Source: Dehalococcoidia bacterium
GTDB lineage: Bacteria > Chloroflexota > Dehalococcoidia > DSTF01 > JACRBR01
Assembly (NCBI GenBank): GCA_015478665.1
Contig: JADMII010000007.1
Span: forward strand, 1-64,000
Reading direction: 5' to 3'
DNA length: 64,000 nucleotides
Shown here: positions 8,569 through 16,945 of the stretch, in pieces
How positions within the stretch are numbered: the first letter of the stretch is position 1
Layout: the number at the start of each line of letters is the position of its first letter
Notes under the pieces: generated by a model
Told to the model about the DNA's origin: nothing
The model's input: only the letters and a program-made list of their open reading frames with translations
Database searches by the model: none
Made by a program: the position numbers and the translations under genes

Positions 8569-9368
8569 GCCGCATCTCTGCGGCCTTCACGCGGAGCCGC
8601 GATGACGGGCGCGTCGCCGTCTTCCCGTTCTTGACGGTCGGCTACCCGGACTACGACACGCACCTTGCTCTCGTGCGAGCGATGGTCGCCGCCGGCGCCG
8701 ACGGCATCGAGCTCGGCATCCCCTTCAGCGACCCGCTCGCGGACGGGCCGACGGTCCAGCGGGCTTCGCAGGCGGCGCTGGCAGCGGGCGCGACGCCGGC
8801 GATGGCGATTGACGCCGTGCGCGATTTGCGCGCCGCCGGGGTTGAAGTGCCGCTGATTCTTATGGGATACTGCAACACGTTCCTCGCTTATGGCGAGGGA
8901 CGGATGGTCGCTGACGCGGCAGACGCCGGCGCCGACGGGTTCATCATCGTGGACCTGCCGCCGGAGGAGTCCGACGCGATGCTGGATCGCTGCCGGACGC
9001 GGGGTCTCGACCTCGTCTATCTGGTGGCACCGACCTCTGACGATGGGCGCATCGCCGAGATCACGCAGCGGGCGAGCGGCTTCGTGTACTGCGTCGGCGT
9101 CGTCGGCGTCACGTCGGCGCGCGATGCGCTCGCCGCCGAGCTGCCGGGTTTCCTGCAGCGGCTGCGGGCGAAGACGGCTCTGCCGCTGGTCGTCGGCTTC
9201 GGCATCTCGCGACCGGAGCATGTCCGGGCGCTGCGGGGGATCGCCGATGGGGTCGCCGTCGGCAGCGCGATCATCGATGTCGTGGAGTCATCGCCTCGTT
9301 CCGAGCGAGTGAAACGGGTTCAGGACTATGTTGAGGTGCTCACCGGCCGTACGGAGGCCAGCGTCTAG
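8565..9368 (+). CDS. trpA: Tryptophan synthase alpha subunit
   Basis: TrpA cleaves indole-3-glycerol phosphate to indole and glyceraldehyde-3-phosphate and passes indole to TrpB. The 267-residue TIM barrel has catalytic E49 (GIELGIPFSDP) and D60 (LADGPTVQRAS), the loop-2 region LILMGYCNTFLAYG, and the phosphate-binding ends GVVGVTSAR and VVGFGIS...GVAVGSAII. The start is GTG, overlapping the CPBP stop (GTGA), with the sequence beginning VSRISAAF as in other TrpA proteins. No trpB is next to it, which is unusual since trpB normally lies directly upstream. Downstream aroH and aroF form a small aromatic amino acid cluster. Confidence 0.95.
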   Translation: MSRISAAFTRSRDDGRVAVFPFLTVGYPDYDTHLALVRAMVAAGADGIELGIPFSDPLADGPTVQRASQAALAAGATPAMAIDAVRDLRAAGVEVPLILMGYCNTFLAYGEGRMVADAADAGADGFIIVDLPPEESDAMLDRCRTRGLDLVYLVAPTSDDGRIAEITQRASGFVYCVGVVGVTSARDALAAELPGFLQRLRAKTALPLVVGFGISRPEHVRALRGIADGVAVGSAIIDVVESSPRSERVKRVQDYVEVLTGRTEASV

Positions 9369-9523
9369 AGCCAGCGCAGGTTGGTTGCCGACCTCCGATG
9401 GCCGCACGTATGCCTCCCCGGTCGGCGTCTTTGGACGCCGTCAGTAGCGGCCGCCCGCCCGAGGCGGATGGCCGGCCGCTCCAGGGAGCACTCCAGACGT
9501 CCGAAGGCCGGCCGGCCGGGAGT

Positions 9524-9904
9524 ATGGACGAGGCGATGCGCCTGCGCGGGATCCGCGGCGCCACGACGGTGGACGCCAACACCAAAGCGGCGATCCTGGC
9601 AGCCACCGATGAACTCCTCGGGGCCATCATCGAAGCCAACGGCGTCGAGCGCGACGACGTCGCAAGCGTGTTCTTCAGCACCACGCCGGACCTCGATGCG
9701 GAGTTCCCCGCGGTAGCGGCGCGTAACCTTGGCTGGACGAAGGTCGCCCTGATGTGCGCGCACGAAATGCGCGTCCCCGGCAGCCTGCCGATGTGCCTGC
9801 GCATCCTGATGCACGTCAACACATCGAAGGCTGCCGCGGAGATCGAATTCGTGTACCTGCACGGGGCGCGCGCCCTCCGGCCCGATCTGGCCACCGGAGA
9901 TTGA
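9524..9904 (+). CDS. aroH: Chorismate mutase, AroH type
   Basis: AroH converts chorismate to prephenate. The 126-residue product matches the small trimeric class: [82 protein letters not shown] and [13 protein letters not shown]. The active-site Arg of RGATT, the CAHEM segment and the YLHGARALR arginine are present. Start is placed at ATG 9524; ATG 9536, four codons later, is as good. The frame is open further upstream but not homologous. It lies between trpA and aroF on the same strand. Confidence 0.93.
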   Translation: MDEAMRLRGIRGATTVDANTKAAILAATDELLGAIIEANGVERDDVASVFFSTTPDLDAEFPAVAARNLGWTKVALMCAHEMRVPGSLPMCLRILMHVNTSKAAAEIEFVYLHGARALRPDLATGD

Positions 9905-9945
9905 CATTCACCCCGGCACACACCGGGCGGAGGAGTAGAATCGGC

Positions 9946-10986
9946 ATGATGGTCGTGATGAAAGCGGGACACACGAAAGAAGAGTTCGATGGCGTGATGC
10001 GCCGTCTGGAAGAGGTCGGTCTCTCCGGTCATCCGATCGAGGGGGCCGAGCGGACCGTGATCGGCGTCGTCGGCATCGTCTACCCGGAGCTTGGCGATGA
10101 CCTGGAGACGATGCCGGGCGTCGAGAACACGGTGCGGATCAGCAGCCCATACAAACTCTGCAGCCGGGAGTTCAAGCCGGCCGATACGGTCGTCGACATC
10201 AACGGGACGCTCATCGGCGCGGGCACGGTGACGGTGATCGCGGGGCCGTGCGCGATCGAGAGCGAAGAGCAGCTGATGACGACGGCACGCGCGGTGAAGG
10301 CGCGCGGCGGCTCGATGCTGCGCGGCGGCGCCTTCAAGCCGCGCACGTCGCCGTACAGCTTCCGCGGGCTCGAGGAGCAGGGGCTGAAGCTCTTGGCGCA
10401 GGCGCGCGAGGAGACCGGCCTGCCGGTCTGCACGGAAGTGATGTCGGAGGCGACCGTCGAGGTCGTGGCGAAGTACGCCGACGTGCTGCAGATCGGCACG
10501 CGCAACGCGCAGAACTTCTTCCTGCTGGAGGAAGTGGCGATCACCGGCAAGCCGGTGCTGCTGAAGCGGGGCATGTCGTCGTCGGTGATGGACTGGCTGC
10601 TGGCGGCCGAGTACATCCTGGCGAAGGGCAACCGGAACGTCATCCTCTGCGAACGCGGCATCCGGACGTTCGAGACGGCGACGCGGAACACGATGGACAT
10701 CAACGCCATCCCGCTCGTGAAGGAGCTGAGCCACCTGCCGATCGTCGCCGACCCGAGCCACGGCACGGGCAAGTGGCACCTGGTCGAGCCGGTGAGCCTG
10801 GGCATGGTGGCCGCCGGCGCCGACGGCCTCATCCTCGAGGTGCACCCGAGCCCGGAGCACGCGCTCAGCGATGGCGCGCAGTCGCTGACGTTCGAGTCGC
10901 TCGGCAGCCTGATGGAGCACACCGCGACGATCGCCCACGCCATCGGCAAGCGGATGGAGCGCGAGGCGGCGCAGGTGACGGCGTAG
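9946..10986 (+). CDS. aroF: 3-deoxy-7-phosphoheptulonate synthase (AroG/Q-like type I beta)
   Basis: This enzyme joins phosphoenolpyruvate and erythrose-4-phosphate as the first step of the shikimate pathway. The 346-residue protein has an N-terminal ferredoxin-like regulatory domain ([23 protein letters not shown]...) as in the Thermotoga type, then a TIM barrel with [53 protein letters not shown] and the metal site VADPSHGTG. Start ATG 9946 has GGAGGAG ten bases upstream. It follows aroH by 41 bases, so chorismate synthesis and use are co-expressed. Feedback inhibition by Tyr or Phe through the N-terminal domain is known in the family and likely here. Confidence 0.95.
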   Translation: MMVVMKAGHTKEEFDGVMRRLEEVGLSGHPIEGAERTVIGVVGIVYPELGDDLETMPGVENTVRISSPYKLCSREFKPADTVVDINGTLIGAGTVTVIAGPCAIESEEQLMTTARAVKARGGSMLRGGAFKPRTSPYSFRGLEEQGLKLLAQAREETGLPVCTEVMSEATVEVVAKYADVLQIGTRNAQNFFLLEEVAITGKPVLLKRGMSSSVMDWLLAAEYILAKGNRNVILCERGIRTFETATRNTMDINAIPLVKELSHLPIVADPSHGTGKWHLVEPVSLGMVAAGADGLILEVHPSPEHALSDGAQSLTFESLGSLMEHTATIAHAIGKRMEREAAQVTA

Positions 10987-11029
10987 CGGCGTCCGCCCGC
11001 CCGGCGCCCGATGGGCGTTCGCGCCGCGA

Positions 11030-11059
11030 GCGAAGGGGCTGCTGCGGCGGCCCCTTCGC
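11030..11059 (+). terminator. Strong hairpin between aroF and the converging PRC gene
   Basis: A perfect 10-bp stem (GCGAAGGGGC / GCCCCTTCGC) closes a 10-base loop. No T-run follows. It lies between two converging operons and could act in both directions. Confidence 0.5.
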
Positions 11060-11143
11060 CGCGCCCCGGACGCAATCGTGCATCCGGCCGCGGCAGCGCC
11101 TGTCGGCGTCTTCCCTCGCCGGTCGGCTCGCGCGAGTGCGCGT

Positions 11144-11488
11144 TCAATCGCCGGGCTCGACGACTTCGAGCTCGTCCTTGAGCGCGTGGAGGCAGACCTT
11201 GTGCGGTTCGATCGACGCGATCTGGGCCCAGCGCACGCGGCGGACCTCCGGTCGCCACGCCGCGAAGCGGAACAGCGCCCCGAGCGCCCGCAAGGCGGGG
11301 ACGAAGCCGACGCGCTCGAACCAGGCCAGCACGCCCACATGCAGGCCGTCGACGACGTACTGGTCGCCGCGGCGCCTCAGCGGCACTTCACTGACGGCCG
11401 CGATCTTTCGGCCGTCCCGGTCGTAGACGCCACGGCCGACGAGCAGGTCGAGTTGGAGCAGCGCCGGCCTCTCGCTCTGCGGCCGCAT
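11144..11488 (-). CDS. PRC-barrel-like protein, second partner of the Nramp-like transporter
   Basis: A 114-residue soluble protein. The segment LVGRGVYDRDGRKIAAVSEVPLRRRGDQYVVDGLHVG followed by VRRVRWAQIASIEP has the layout of PRC-barrel domains associated with MgtE-type and Nramp-type transporters: a G-x-x-V-x-D-x-x-G strand turn and an RxxW basic strand. Its ATG directly abuts the stop codon of the preceding PRC-like gene, with no spacer. It is the last gene of a four-gene operon. A role as a cytosolic regulatory domain of the transporter is inferred from the operon. Confidence 0.65.
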   Translation of the reverse strand: MRPQSERPALLQLDLLVGRGVYDRDGRKIAAVSEVPLRRRGDQYVVDGLHVGVLAWFERVGFVPALRALGALFRFAAWRPEVRRVRWAQIASIEPHKVCLHALKDELEVVEPGD

Positions 11489-11848
11489 CTACTTGAGCCC
11501 GACGATGAAGCGCGCAAGATGCGCTCGCACCCAGTCCTCGGCGTGGGTGGCGCCGGTGGCGCGCGCCTCGATGCGGAGGCGGACGTCAGGGCCGACGTCC
11601 GAGACGTCGGACCAGGGGATGCGGACGGTGCGTCTGCCGCCGGTGATGCGGCGCGCGACGTCGCCGAGCTGCCCGTTGACGCGACGCGCGAGCGGTTCCG
11701 GGCCGACGAGGAGGCAGCGGACGACGGGTTCGCCGCCGGCAGCCGGCAGCTCCACCTCGACGCCGGCCACCTTCGTCACGCGTGCGCCGCGCACGTCGAG
11801 GATCTGGTTATCGACGATGTCGCGCATCAACAGGATGTGGTCGTTCAT
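11489..11848 (-). CDS. PRC-barrel-like protein, first partner of the Nramp-like transporter
   Basis: The 119-residue product begins MNDHILLMRDIVDNQILDVRGARVTKVAGVEVELP, a typical PRC-barrel strand pattern (RDIVDxQIxDxxGxRVxKVxxVEL), and ends with an RIPWSDVSDV strand and a helical tail. It has no membrane segment. Its ATG shares a base with the transporter's TGA (TGATG), and GGAGGTGG within the transporter's last codons serves as its ribosome-binding site. In other bacteria the two PRC halves occur in one chain with an MgtE N domain; here they are two short proteins. The function is inferred. Confidence 0.68.
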   Translation of the reverse strand: MNDHILLMRDIVDNQILDVRGARVTKVAGVEVELPAAGGEPVVRCLLVGPEPLARRVNGQLGDVARRITGGRRTVRIPWSDVSDVGPDVRLRIEARATGATHAEDWVRAHLARFIVGLK

Positions 11849-13074
11849 CAGCCACCTCCGGCAAGGAACGTCAGCGGCAGGACGATCACGCTCAAGGCGA
11901 AGGCCATCAGCGTGATCAGCAGCACGGCGATATTCGCGACCCAGTGGTTCGTCTGATCCTGGAGGTAGGTGGGGTCGTTCATGATGACGAGGAACGGGAT
12001 GACATCGGCCGGCAGCACGAGGGCGATCAGCACCATTGTGACGAGGGTGAGCTGCAGCGGGTCGATCCCCGACGCGGCGATGAACACCATGCTCGCGATC
12101 GGCAAGACGGTGTAGAGCACGGCGAAGATCGGGACGTCCACCGGCCGCGCGTCGACGCCGTAGCTCCATCCCATCATCTGCGTGATTTCGAATGGGAGCG
12201 TGAGCGCCAGCTCGATCGCCGCGCCGAACGAGCAGACGAAGAGCGTGATCGCGAAGAGGTAGACGCCAGCACTCCCAAACGCCGCGACCAGCGACAGCCC
12301 GACCGTCTGGAGTTGGTTGACTTCGATGCCGCGCGGCTGCAAGGCCACGGCGGCAGTCATCAGGATGGCGATTGTGAGGACGGCGCCGAAGCCCATGCCG
12401 CCGGCGGCGACGATGCGGTTCTGGCGGATCATCGAGCGGGTCCAGCCCTCTTCGTGGGCGCCGGAGGAGTAGAACGTGAGGAGATACGGCGAGAGCACAG
12501 CGCTCACGAGGCCGGTCGCGATGTAGAAGTACGGCACGGCGCCGCCGCCGCCCGTATCGGGCGTGATGATGCCACGGCCGGCCGCAGTCCAGTCCGTGTT
12601 GAGCGTGAAGAGCGCGGCGACGAAGCACAGCGTGACGAGGCCGAGCACGCTCGGTCCGTTCTCGATCAGCCTGAAGCGGGCGTTCGTCAGCAGGACGAGG
12701 AGCGCCAGCCCCACGACGACAGCCCAGATGCGGAACGAGACGCCCGTGAGCAGATACAGCGCGAAGCCGGCGCCGCCGATCTCCGCGGCGAGCAGGAGGA
12801 AGTTCGTCACCATATCGGCCAGAAGCGGCACGAGCGCGAACTTGATCCCGAACTTCTCGCGGACGATGTCGGCGTAGGCGCGGTCGCTGACCGCCGTGAG
12901 GCGGCCGACCATCTCGATGAGGAAGACGACGGCGACGGCGCCGAGCACGATGGCCCAGACGAGGCTGAAGCCGTACTTCGAACCGGCTTCGCTGGCCGTG
13001 GCGATGTTCCCCACATCGACGAAGCCGCCAATCGCCGTGAGCAGGCCCAAGGCGATGCCGGAGAGCCGGATCAC
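11848..13074 (-). CDS. Nramp-related divalent metal transporter with altered metal-site motifs
   Basis: The 408-residue protein has about eleven hydrophobic segments and is related to Nramp transporters. Helix 1 reads GGFVDVGNIATASEAGSKYG, aligning with the Nramp DPGN motif but with Val for Pro. Helix 6 reads LSPYLLTFYSSGAHEEGW, where classical Nramps have a metal-binding Met before the Pro and an H/YLHS after it. The lost Met argues against classical Mn/Fe selectivity; Mg-type selectivity as in Nramp-related Mg transporters is possible. The start is GTG at 13074, overlapping the lipoprotein stop (GTGA). Downstream partners are two PRC-barrel-like proteins. Confidence 0.82.
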   Translation of the reverse strand: MIRLSGIALGLLTAIGGFVDVGNIATASEAGSKYGFSLVWAIVLGAVAVVFLIEMVGRLTAVSDRAYADIVREKFGIKFALVPLLADMVTNFLLLAAEIGGAGFALYLLTGVSFRIWAVVVGLALLVLLTNARFRLIENGPSVLGLVTLCFVAALFTLNTDWTAAGRGIITPDTGGGGAVPYFYIATGLVSAVLSPYLLTFYSSGAHEEGWTRSMIRQNRIVAAGGMGFGAVLTIAILMTAAVALQPRGIEVNQLQTVGLSLVAAFGSAGVYLFAITLFVCSFGAAIELALTLPFEITQMMGWSYGVDARPVDVPIFAVLYTVLPIASMVFIAASGIDPLQLTLVTMVLIALVLPADVIPFLVIMNDPTYLQDQTNHWVANIAVLLITLMAFALSVIVLPLTFLAGGG

Positions 13075-13451
13075 GTGCCGGACAGCTTCGCGGCGTCGGC
13101 GCGCAGCCGGCTGGCGGCGGAGCGCGCGGCGTCCTTCGTGATGCCGGCGGACAGCGCGGCGAGCACCGATCGCGCATCGGCTACCGCCGCCGCCTCCTTC
13201 GTGCCGGCTGCCGACCCGCGGAGTGTGGCAGCGCTCGCCCGGAGAGCGGCCGCGTACTGCTGGATGCTCGCCTGGGTAAACGTGCGGGTGCTCGCTCCGT
13301 CGGCGTAGCGTTCGAGCGCGAATGCCGACGCCACGATGTCCGAGCGTGCCTGGCCCACCGTCTGGTCCACGCTCTGGGCGCGGCAGCCGACGCCGAACAC
13401 GAGCGAAAGCGCGAGCAACGGGGCGAGCGGCCGGGTACGCAGTGTGTTCAC
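13071..13451 (-). CDS. Small alanine-rich lipoprotein
   Basis: The product is 126 residues. It starts MNTLRTRPLAPLLALSLVFGVGCRAQSVDQT, a lipoprotein signal peptide with the acceptor Cys at about residue 23 (lipobox FGVGC, a little unusual). The mature part is Ala-rich and helical, probably one coiled helical hairpin. I recognise no family. It is the first gene of the Nramp operon, overlapping the transporter by four bases. Its start is GTG, without a ribosome-binding site but with a TAGCCT -10 box six bases upstream. Confidence 0.7.
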   Translation of the reverse strand: MNTLRTRPLAPLLALSLVFGVGCRAQSVDQTVGQARSDIVASAFALERYADGASTRTFTQASIQQYAAALRASAATLRGSAAGTKEAAAVADARSVLAALSAGITKDAARSAASRLRADAAKLSGT

Positions 13452-13457
13452 GCCCGC

Positions 13458-13463
13458 AGGCTA
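13458..13463 (-). promoter_or_regulatory. -10 box next to the lipoprotein/Nramp operon start
   Basis: TAGCCT (13463-13458 on the minus strand) is followed by six bases and then the GTG start codon at 13451. The same TAGCCT hexamer serves the thi riboswitch promoter at 56048. A leaderless transcript is suggested. Confidence 0.4.
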
Positions 13464-13670
13464 CGCGAGCATGCCCCTGCGCTCATATAATCCGTTCCGC
13501 TGAGAGATCCGGGGGCACGCGTCCGGTCGCCGCCCGCCTGCGCCCCGAGGCCGCGTCTCTCGATCTGCCACTGCCCAGTGCCGCGGCGAGTGTCGCATGT
13601 TGCCGCAGCGGCTCGGCTGGGGCCACGCCTGGTTCGCCCGGCGTGCCGCGGTGCTGGCGCCGATGTGGCC

Positions 13671-14159
13671 CTACCGCCTCGACCAGTCGGACGCGAGCAG
13701 CGCCGCGAGCAGCAGGATGGCGACGGAGAGGACGAAGACGACAGACGAGAGGACGATCGACCAGCGGCGCGTCGCGGCGAGCTCGGCCTCGCCCGCGCCC
13801 TCGCGTTGGAGGCGGAGGAGGCGGCGCCCCAGCACGCCGCCGTGCAGCAGCGTCAGTACGACGACAACGGCGACCAGCGCGAGCTTCAGTTGCAGGACGA
13901 ATGCGTAGCGGTTGAAGTCAAGCAGCCCCGTATCAGAAGCGTGCATGTAGTTGCCGATGCCGGTCAGGATCAGCACGAGCAGCGCGCCGCCGCCGATCCA
14001 GCCGAAGCGCGATGTCACCACCCTTGTCGCCTTCAGGCGCGCCTCGACGTCGTCGATGGTGCGCATGGCGGGAACGGCGGCCATGAACAGGAACGCCTGT
14101 GGGCCGACGAAGAGCGTCGCCGCGAGGATGTGCAGCCAGAGGACCAGCGCGGAGCCCAT
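13671..14159 (-). CDS. CopD/DUF4149-like four-helix membrane protein
   Basis: This 162-residue protein has four transmembrane helices: ALVLWLHILAATLFVGPQAFLF, GGGALLVLILTGIGNYMH, YAFVLQLKLALVAVVVVLTLLHGGVL and WSIVLSSVVFVLSVAILLLAALLA. The histidine in WLHILAATLFVG and the overall layout resemble CopD or DUF4149 domains, which are linked to copper handling or small-molecule transport. The start at 14159 (MGSALVLWLHI) is chosen because the open part upstream is not hydrophobic or conserved. It stands alone, divergent from the M23 gene. The function is uncertain. Confidence 0.65.
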   Translation of the reverse strand: MGSALVLWLHILAATLFVGPQAFLFMAAVPAMRTIDDVEARLKATRVVTSRFGWIGGGALLVLILTGIGNYMHASDTGLLDFNRYAFVLQLKLALVAVVVVLTLLHGGVLGRRLLRLQREGAGEAELAATRRWSIVLSSVVFVLSVAILLLAALLASDWSRR

Positions 14160-14315
14160 GCGCAAGCATGGTCGCGCGTCGGCGCCTCTGGGGCAACGTG
14201 GCCACGCCTGCGTGACCGTCACAACGAATGTAACAATCGGCGGCTCACGCTTGTCCGGACGGCACCGCGTCCGTACCCTGAACCGTCGTCAGCCCGGACG
14301 AAAGGTTGCATCTTC

Positions 14316-15041
14316 CTGCGACGCGCACTCCCCGCCTGTCTGGTTCTGGCTTTCGTCGTGTTGCTCGCCGCCTGCAGCGGCGGCGGGTCGTCGCCGACCG
14401 GCACGCGCACGCGCGAGCCGGCAGCGACGCAGCGCACGGCGACGCCGGCGCCGCCTGACCTCACCAAATTTCGCGGCTTCATCTACCCCGTGAAGGGGGC
14501 CTGTCTGCCATCCAGCGACAACCTGATGCCCAATGCCCCGCGCGCGTATCGCAATGGCATCCACGAGGGGATCGACTTTTACGAAGTCGACAGCTGCACG
14601 ACGATTCGGCTCGGGACGCCGGTACTGGCGGCGAAGGACGGCACGGTGATCCGGGCCGATACGGGCTACCAGGACCTGACGCAGCCGCAACTCGATGCGC
14701 TCAACACGCGGATCGCGAACGGGGAAGCCAACGCTCCGGATATCATCGACACGCTGCGTGGCCGGCAGGTCTGGGTAGACCACGGAGGGGGCATCGTGAC
14801 GCGATACGACCACCTGTCGGCGGTCGCGTCCGGCATCCGCGCGGGCTCGAAGGTGATTCAGGGGCAGACGATCGCGATGGTCGGCAACTCCGGGACGCCG
14901 GAGTCAATCGCGGACAAGAAGACGGTCGAGATGCACCTGCAGTTCGAATTGCGCATGGGCGATCGGTACCTGGGGCAGGGGCTGCCGCCGGCCGAGGTGC
15001 GCGCGCTCTACGCGGCGCTCTTCACGCCGCTGGCGCCGTGA
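14316..15041 (+). CDS. M23-family peptidase-like lipoprotein
   Basis: The 241-residue protein carries a lipoprotein signal (RRALPACLVLAFVVLLAAC, lipobox LAAC), a Ser/Thr/Pro-rich linker and an M23 (LytM-like) domain. The first zinc motif HxxxD is present (GIHEGIDFYEV), as are VDHGGGIVTRYDHLS and the G-x-x-V-x-x-G-Q-x-I-A-x-V-G-N-S-G strand. The last motif reads MHLQFEL: the catalytic His is present, but the second His of HxH, a zinc ligand, is Gln. The domain may therefore be degenerate, acting as a peptidoglycan-binding or activator protein. No ATG or GTG fits the signal peptide; the best start is CTG at 14316 with AAAGG ten bases upstream. The start is the weak point of this call. Confidence 0.75.
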   Translation: MRRALPACLVLAFVVLLAACSGGGSSPTGTRTREPAATQRTATPAPPDLTKFRGFIYPVKGACLPSSDNLMPNAPRAYRNGIHEGIDFYEVDSCTTIRLGTPVLAAKDGTVIRADTGYQDLTQPQLDALNTRIANGEANAPDIIDTLRGRQVWVDHGGGIVTRYDHLSAVASGIRAGSKVIQGQTIAMVGNSGTPESIADKKTVEMHLQFELRMGDRYLGQGLPPAEVRALYAALFTPLAP

Positions 15042-15298
15042 GTGCGTCGCCAGTACACAGATATGCGCGGCCGTGCGTTGGAGCATAGGCAGGCGAAGCT
15101 GTCAGAATAGACCCGGCCGGGATCCGGGTGGTACGCGGTCGTGGCGGCGGCCCGCAGGAACGCGGCGGATCTGCCGGCGACGGGCCGTCGCCGCCGGCAT
15201 CGATGACCCGGAAGGGTGCCCGGGGAGGGCGGCGGTGGCGCATGATCAGCAGAGGCTTGCCAGCACCGGGCGAGGAACGGGCACGAGCGTGAAGACCG

Positions 15299-16945
15299 AT
15301 GGCGACCGCTAGGCCTCTCGCGGCCCGGGCGCGCCGGCCGTCGCTCGACATCTTCCAGCCGATCTACCGGCTGCTCACATCCGTCCGCGTCGCTGTGCTG
15401 TTCATCGCCGTGCTCGCCCTGCTCGGGCTCCTGGGCGTCGCCATCCCGCAGGTGCCGGCAGCGGTGCGCGGGAACCCGGTGGCGACGCAGCAGTGGCTGG
15501 ACGGCGAGCGCAGCATGTTCGGCCCGCTGACCGACCCCATGCAACGACTGGGCCTGTTCGACGTCTTCCGCGCCAAGTGGTTCCTCTTCGCCCTCGGATG
15601 GCTCGTGGTGAACGTCACCACCTGCACGTTCAACCGCTGGTCGCCGACGTTCCGTAACGTGTTCAAGCCGCCGGAGCGCGTGCCGGACACGTTCTTCGAA
15701 CGCGCACACAACCGGACGACGTTCGCGCCGGTTCCCGTGGCCACAGCCGAGTCAACGCTCCGCCGTGCCCGATTCAAGGTGCGGCGGCGCGAAGAGAACG
15801 GCGCCATGTACCTCTTCGCCGACCGCTACCCGTGGGCGCAATTGGGTACGTTCGTCAGTCATCTCGCCCTCGTCCTGTTCATCTCGGGCGGGCTGATCAC
15901 CCGTCTGACGGCGTTTGAGGCGCCACTGTTCGCCGGGGAGGGCACTACCTCGCCGGTCTTCGCTGTCAGCAACCCGAACCAGCTGCAGGTGCGCATCGAC
16001 GAAGCGATCGGCCGGTTCAGCAGCCAGGGCGGTCCCATCGACTACCGGACGCGTCTGACGATCTTCAAGAATGGGAAGCAGGTGGCGAGCGGCGTGACGA
16101 CCGTGAACAAGCCCCTGAAGTACGGCGGCTATCGCTTCCACCAGGTGGCCTATCAGCCGTGGGGCGCCGAACTGAAGATCCGCGACCTGACGACGGGCAA
16201 CACCGTCTTCCGAGAGACCTTCGCGCTCCAGGACACCACGGCCGCGCCGTCGGTCACCGTCAGCGGCGCCTCCGGTCAGACGCTGCTTGCGGACGTGATC
16301 CCGCCGACGGACTTCTTGCCGACGGCGAGCGGTGCGTTGGTGACGGTACCAGGCAGCGGCAGGACGATCTGGGTGGGCATCACACCGAAGGGCGCCAAAG
16401 CGTGGCAGCTCGTCGCGTTCGATCCGCAGGCGGGCGCGCAGGGGGGCGAGCTGCGGGTGGACGAAGGTGCGAGCGGCTCCCTGAGCGGCTTGCGGGTGCG
16501 CTTCGACAAGGTGACACTGCTGCCTTCGTCGCTCGGCTTCGGTGTCGGCGGCGACCAGGAGCTGGCGGAGCTGACGACCGGGCCCGACGGGCAGCCGGCG
16601 CTGACGCTCATCGCCCGCAATCAGCCGGCGATCGCGCTGGCGGCGGGCCAGCCGACGACGGTCGGGGGGTACGAGTACACGTTCGCGGGCATCCGGCACT
16701 TCTCCGGGATCGCCGTGAAGAAGGACTACGGCGCGACGTTCATCTGGGTGGCGACGGCTATGCTCCTCTCCGGGCTTGCGCTAACCTTCTACGTGCCACG
16801 GCGACGGCTCTGGTTGAAACTCACAGACGAGCGGACGCAGATTGCGGCTCTCACCGAGAAGAGCGGCGGATTTGAGAAGGATATGAGGAACCTCGCGACC
16901 CGGCTTGGCGTCCCGGTGCCGAGGGAGTTCGAGGAGGAACGCTAG
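15299..16945 (+). CDS. resB: Cytochrome c biogenesis protein ResB
   Basis: ResB works with ResA/CcsA in system II cytochrome c maturation, bringing haem and reduced apocytochrome together outside the membrane. The 548-residue product has the ResB plan: three N-terminal membrane helices (VRVAVLFIAVLALLGLLGVAIPQ; FLFALGWLVVNVTTCTFNRW; LGTFVSHLALVLFISGGL), a large extracytoplasmic beta-rich domain, and a last helix (FIWVATAMLLSGLALTFYVPRRRLWLKL). The haem-linked His of SHLALVL and the late IRHFSGIAVKKDYG segment are present. Its stop overlaps the lgt start by one base. No ccsA is seen next to it. Confidence 0.88.
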   Translation: MATARPLAARARRPSLDIFQPIYRLLTSVRVAVLFIAVLALLGLLGVAIPQVPAAVRGNPVATQQWLDGERSMFGPLTDPMQRLGLFDVFRAKWFLFALGWLVVNVTTCTFNRWSPTFRNVFKPPERVPDTFFERAHNRTTFAPVPVATAESTLRRARFKVRRREENGAMYLFADRYPWAQLGTFVSHLALVLFISGGLITRLTAFEAPLFAGEGTTSPVFAVSNPNQLQVRIDEAIGRFSSQGGPIDYRTRLTIFKNGKQVASGVTTVNKPLKYGGYRFHQVAYQPWGAELKIRDLTTGNTVFRETFALQDTTAAPSVTVSGASGQTLLADVIPPTDFLPTASGALVTVPGSGRTIWVGITPKGAKAWQLVAFDPQAGAQGGELRVDEGASGSLSGLRVRFDKVTLLPSSLGFGVGGDQELAELTTGPDGQPALTLIARNQPAIALAAGQPTTVGGYEYTFAGIRHFSGIAVKKDYGATFIWVATAMLLSGLALTFYVPRRRLWLKLTDERTQIAALTEKSGGFEKDMRNLATRLGVPVPREFEEER

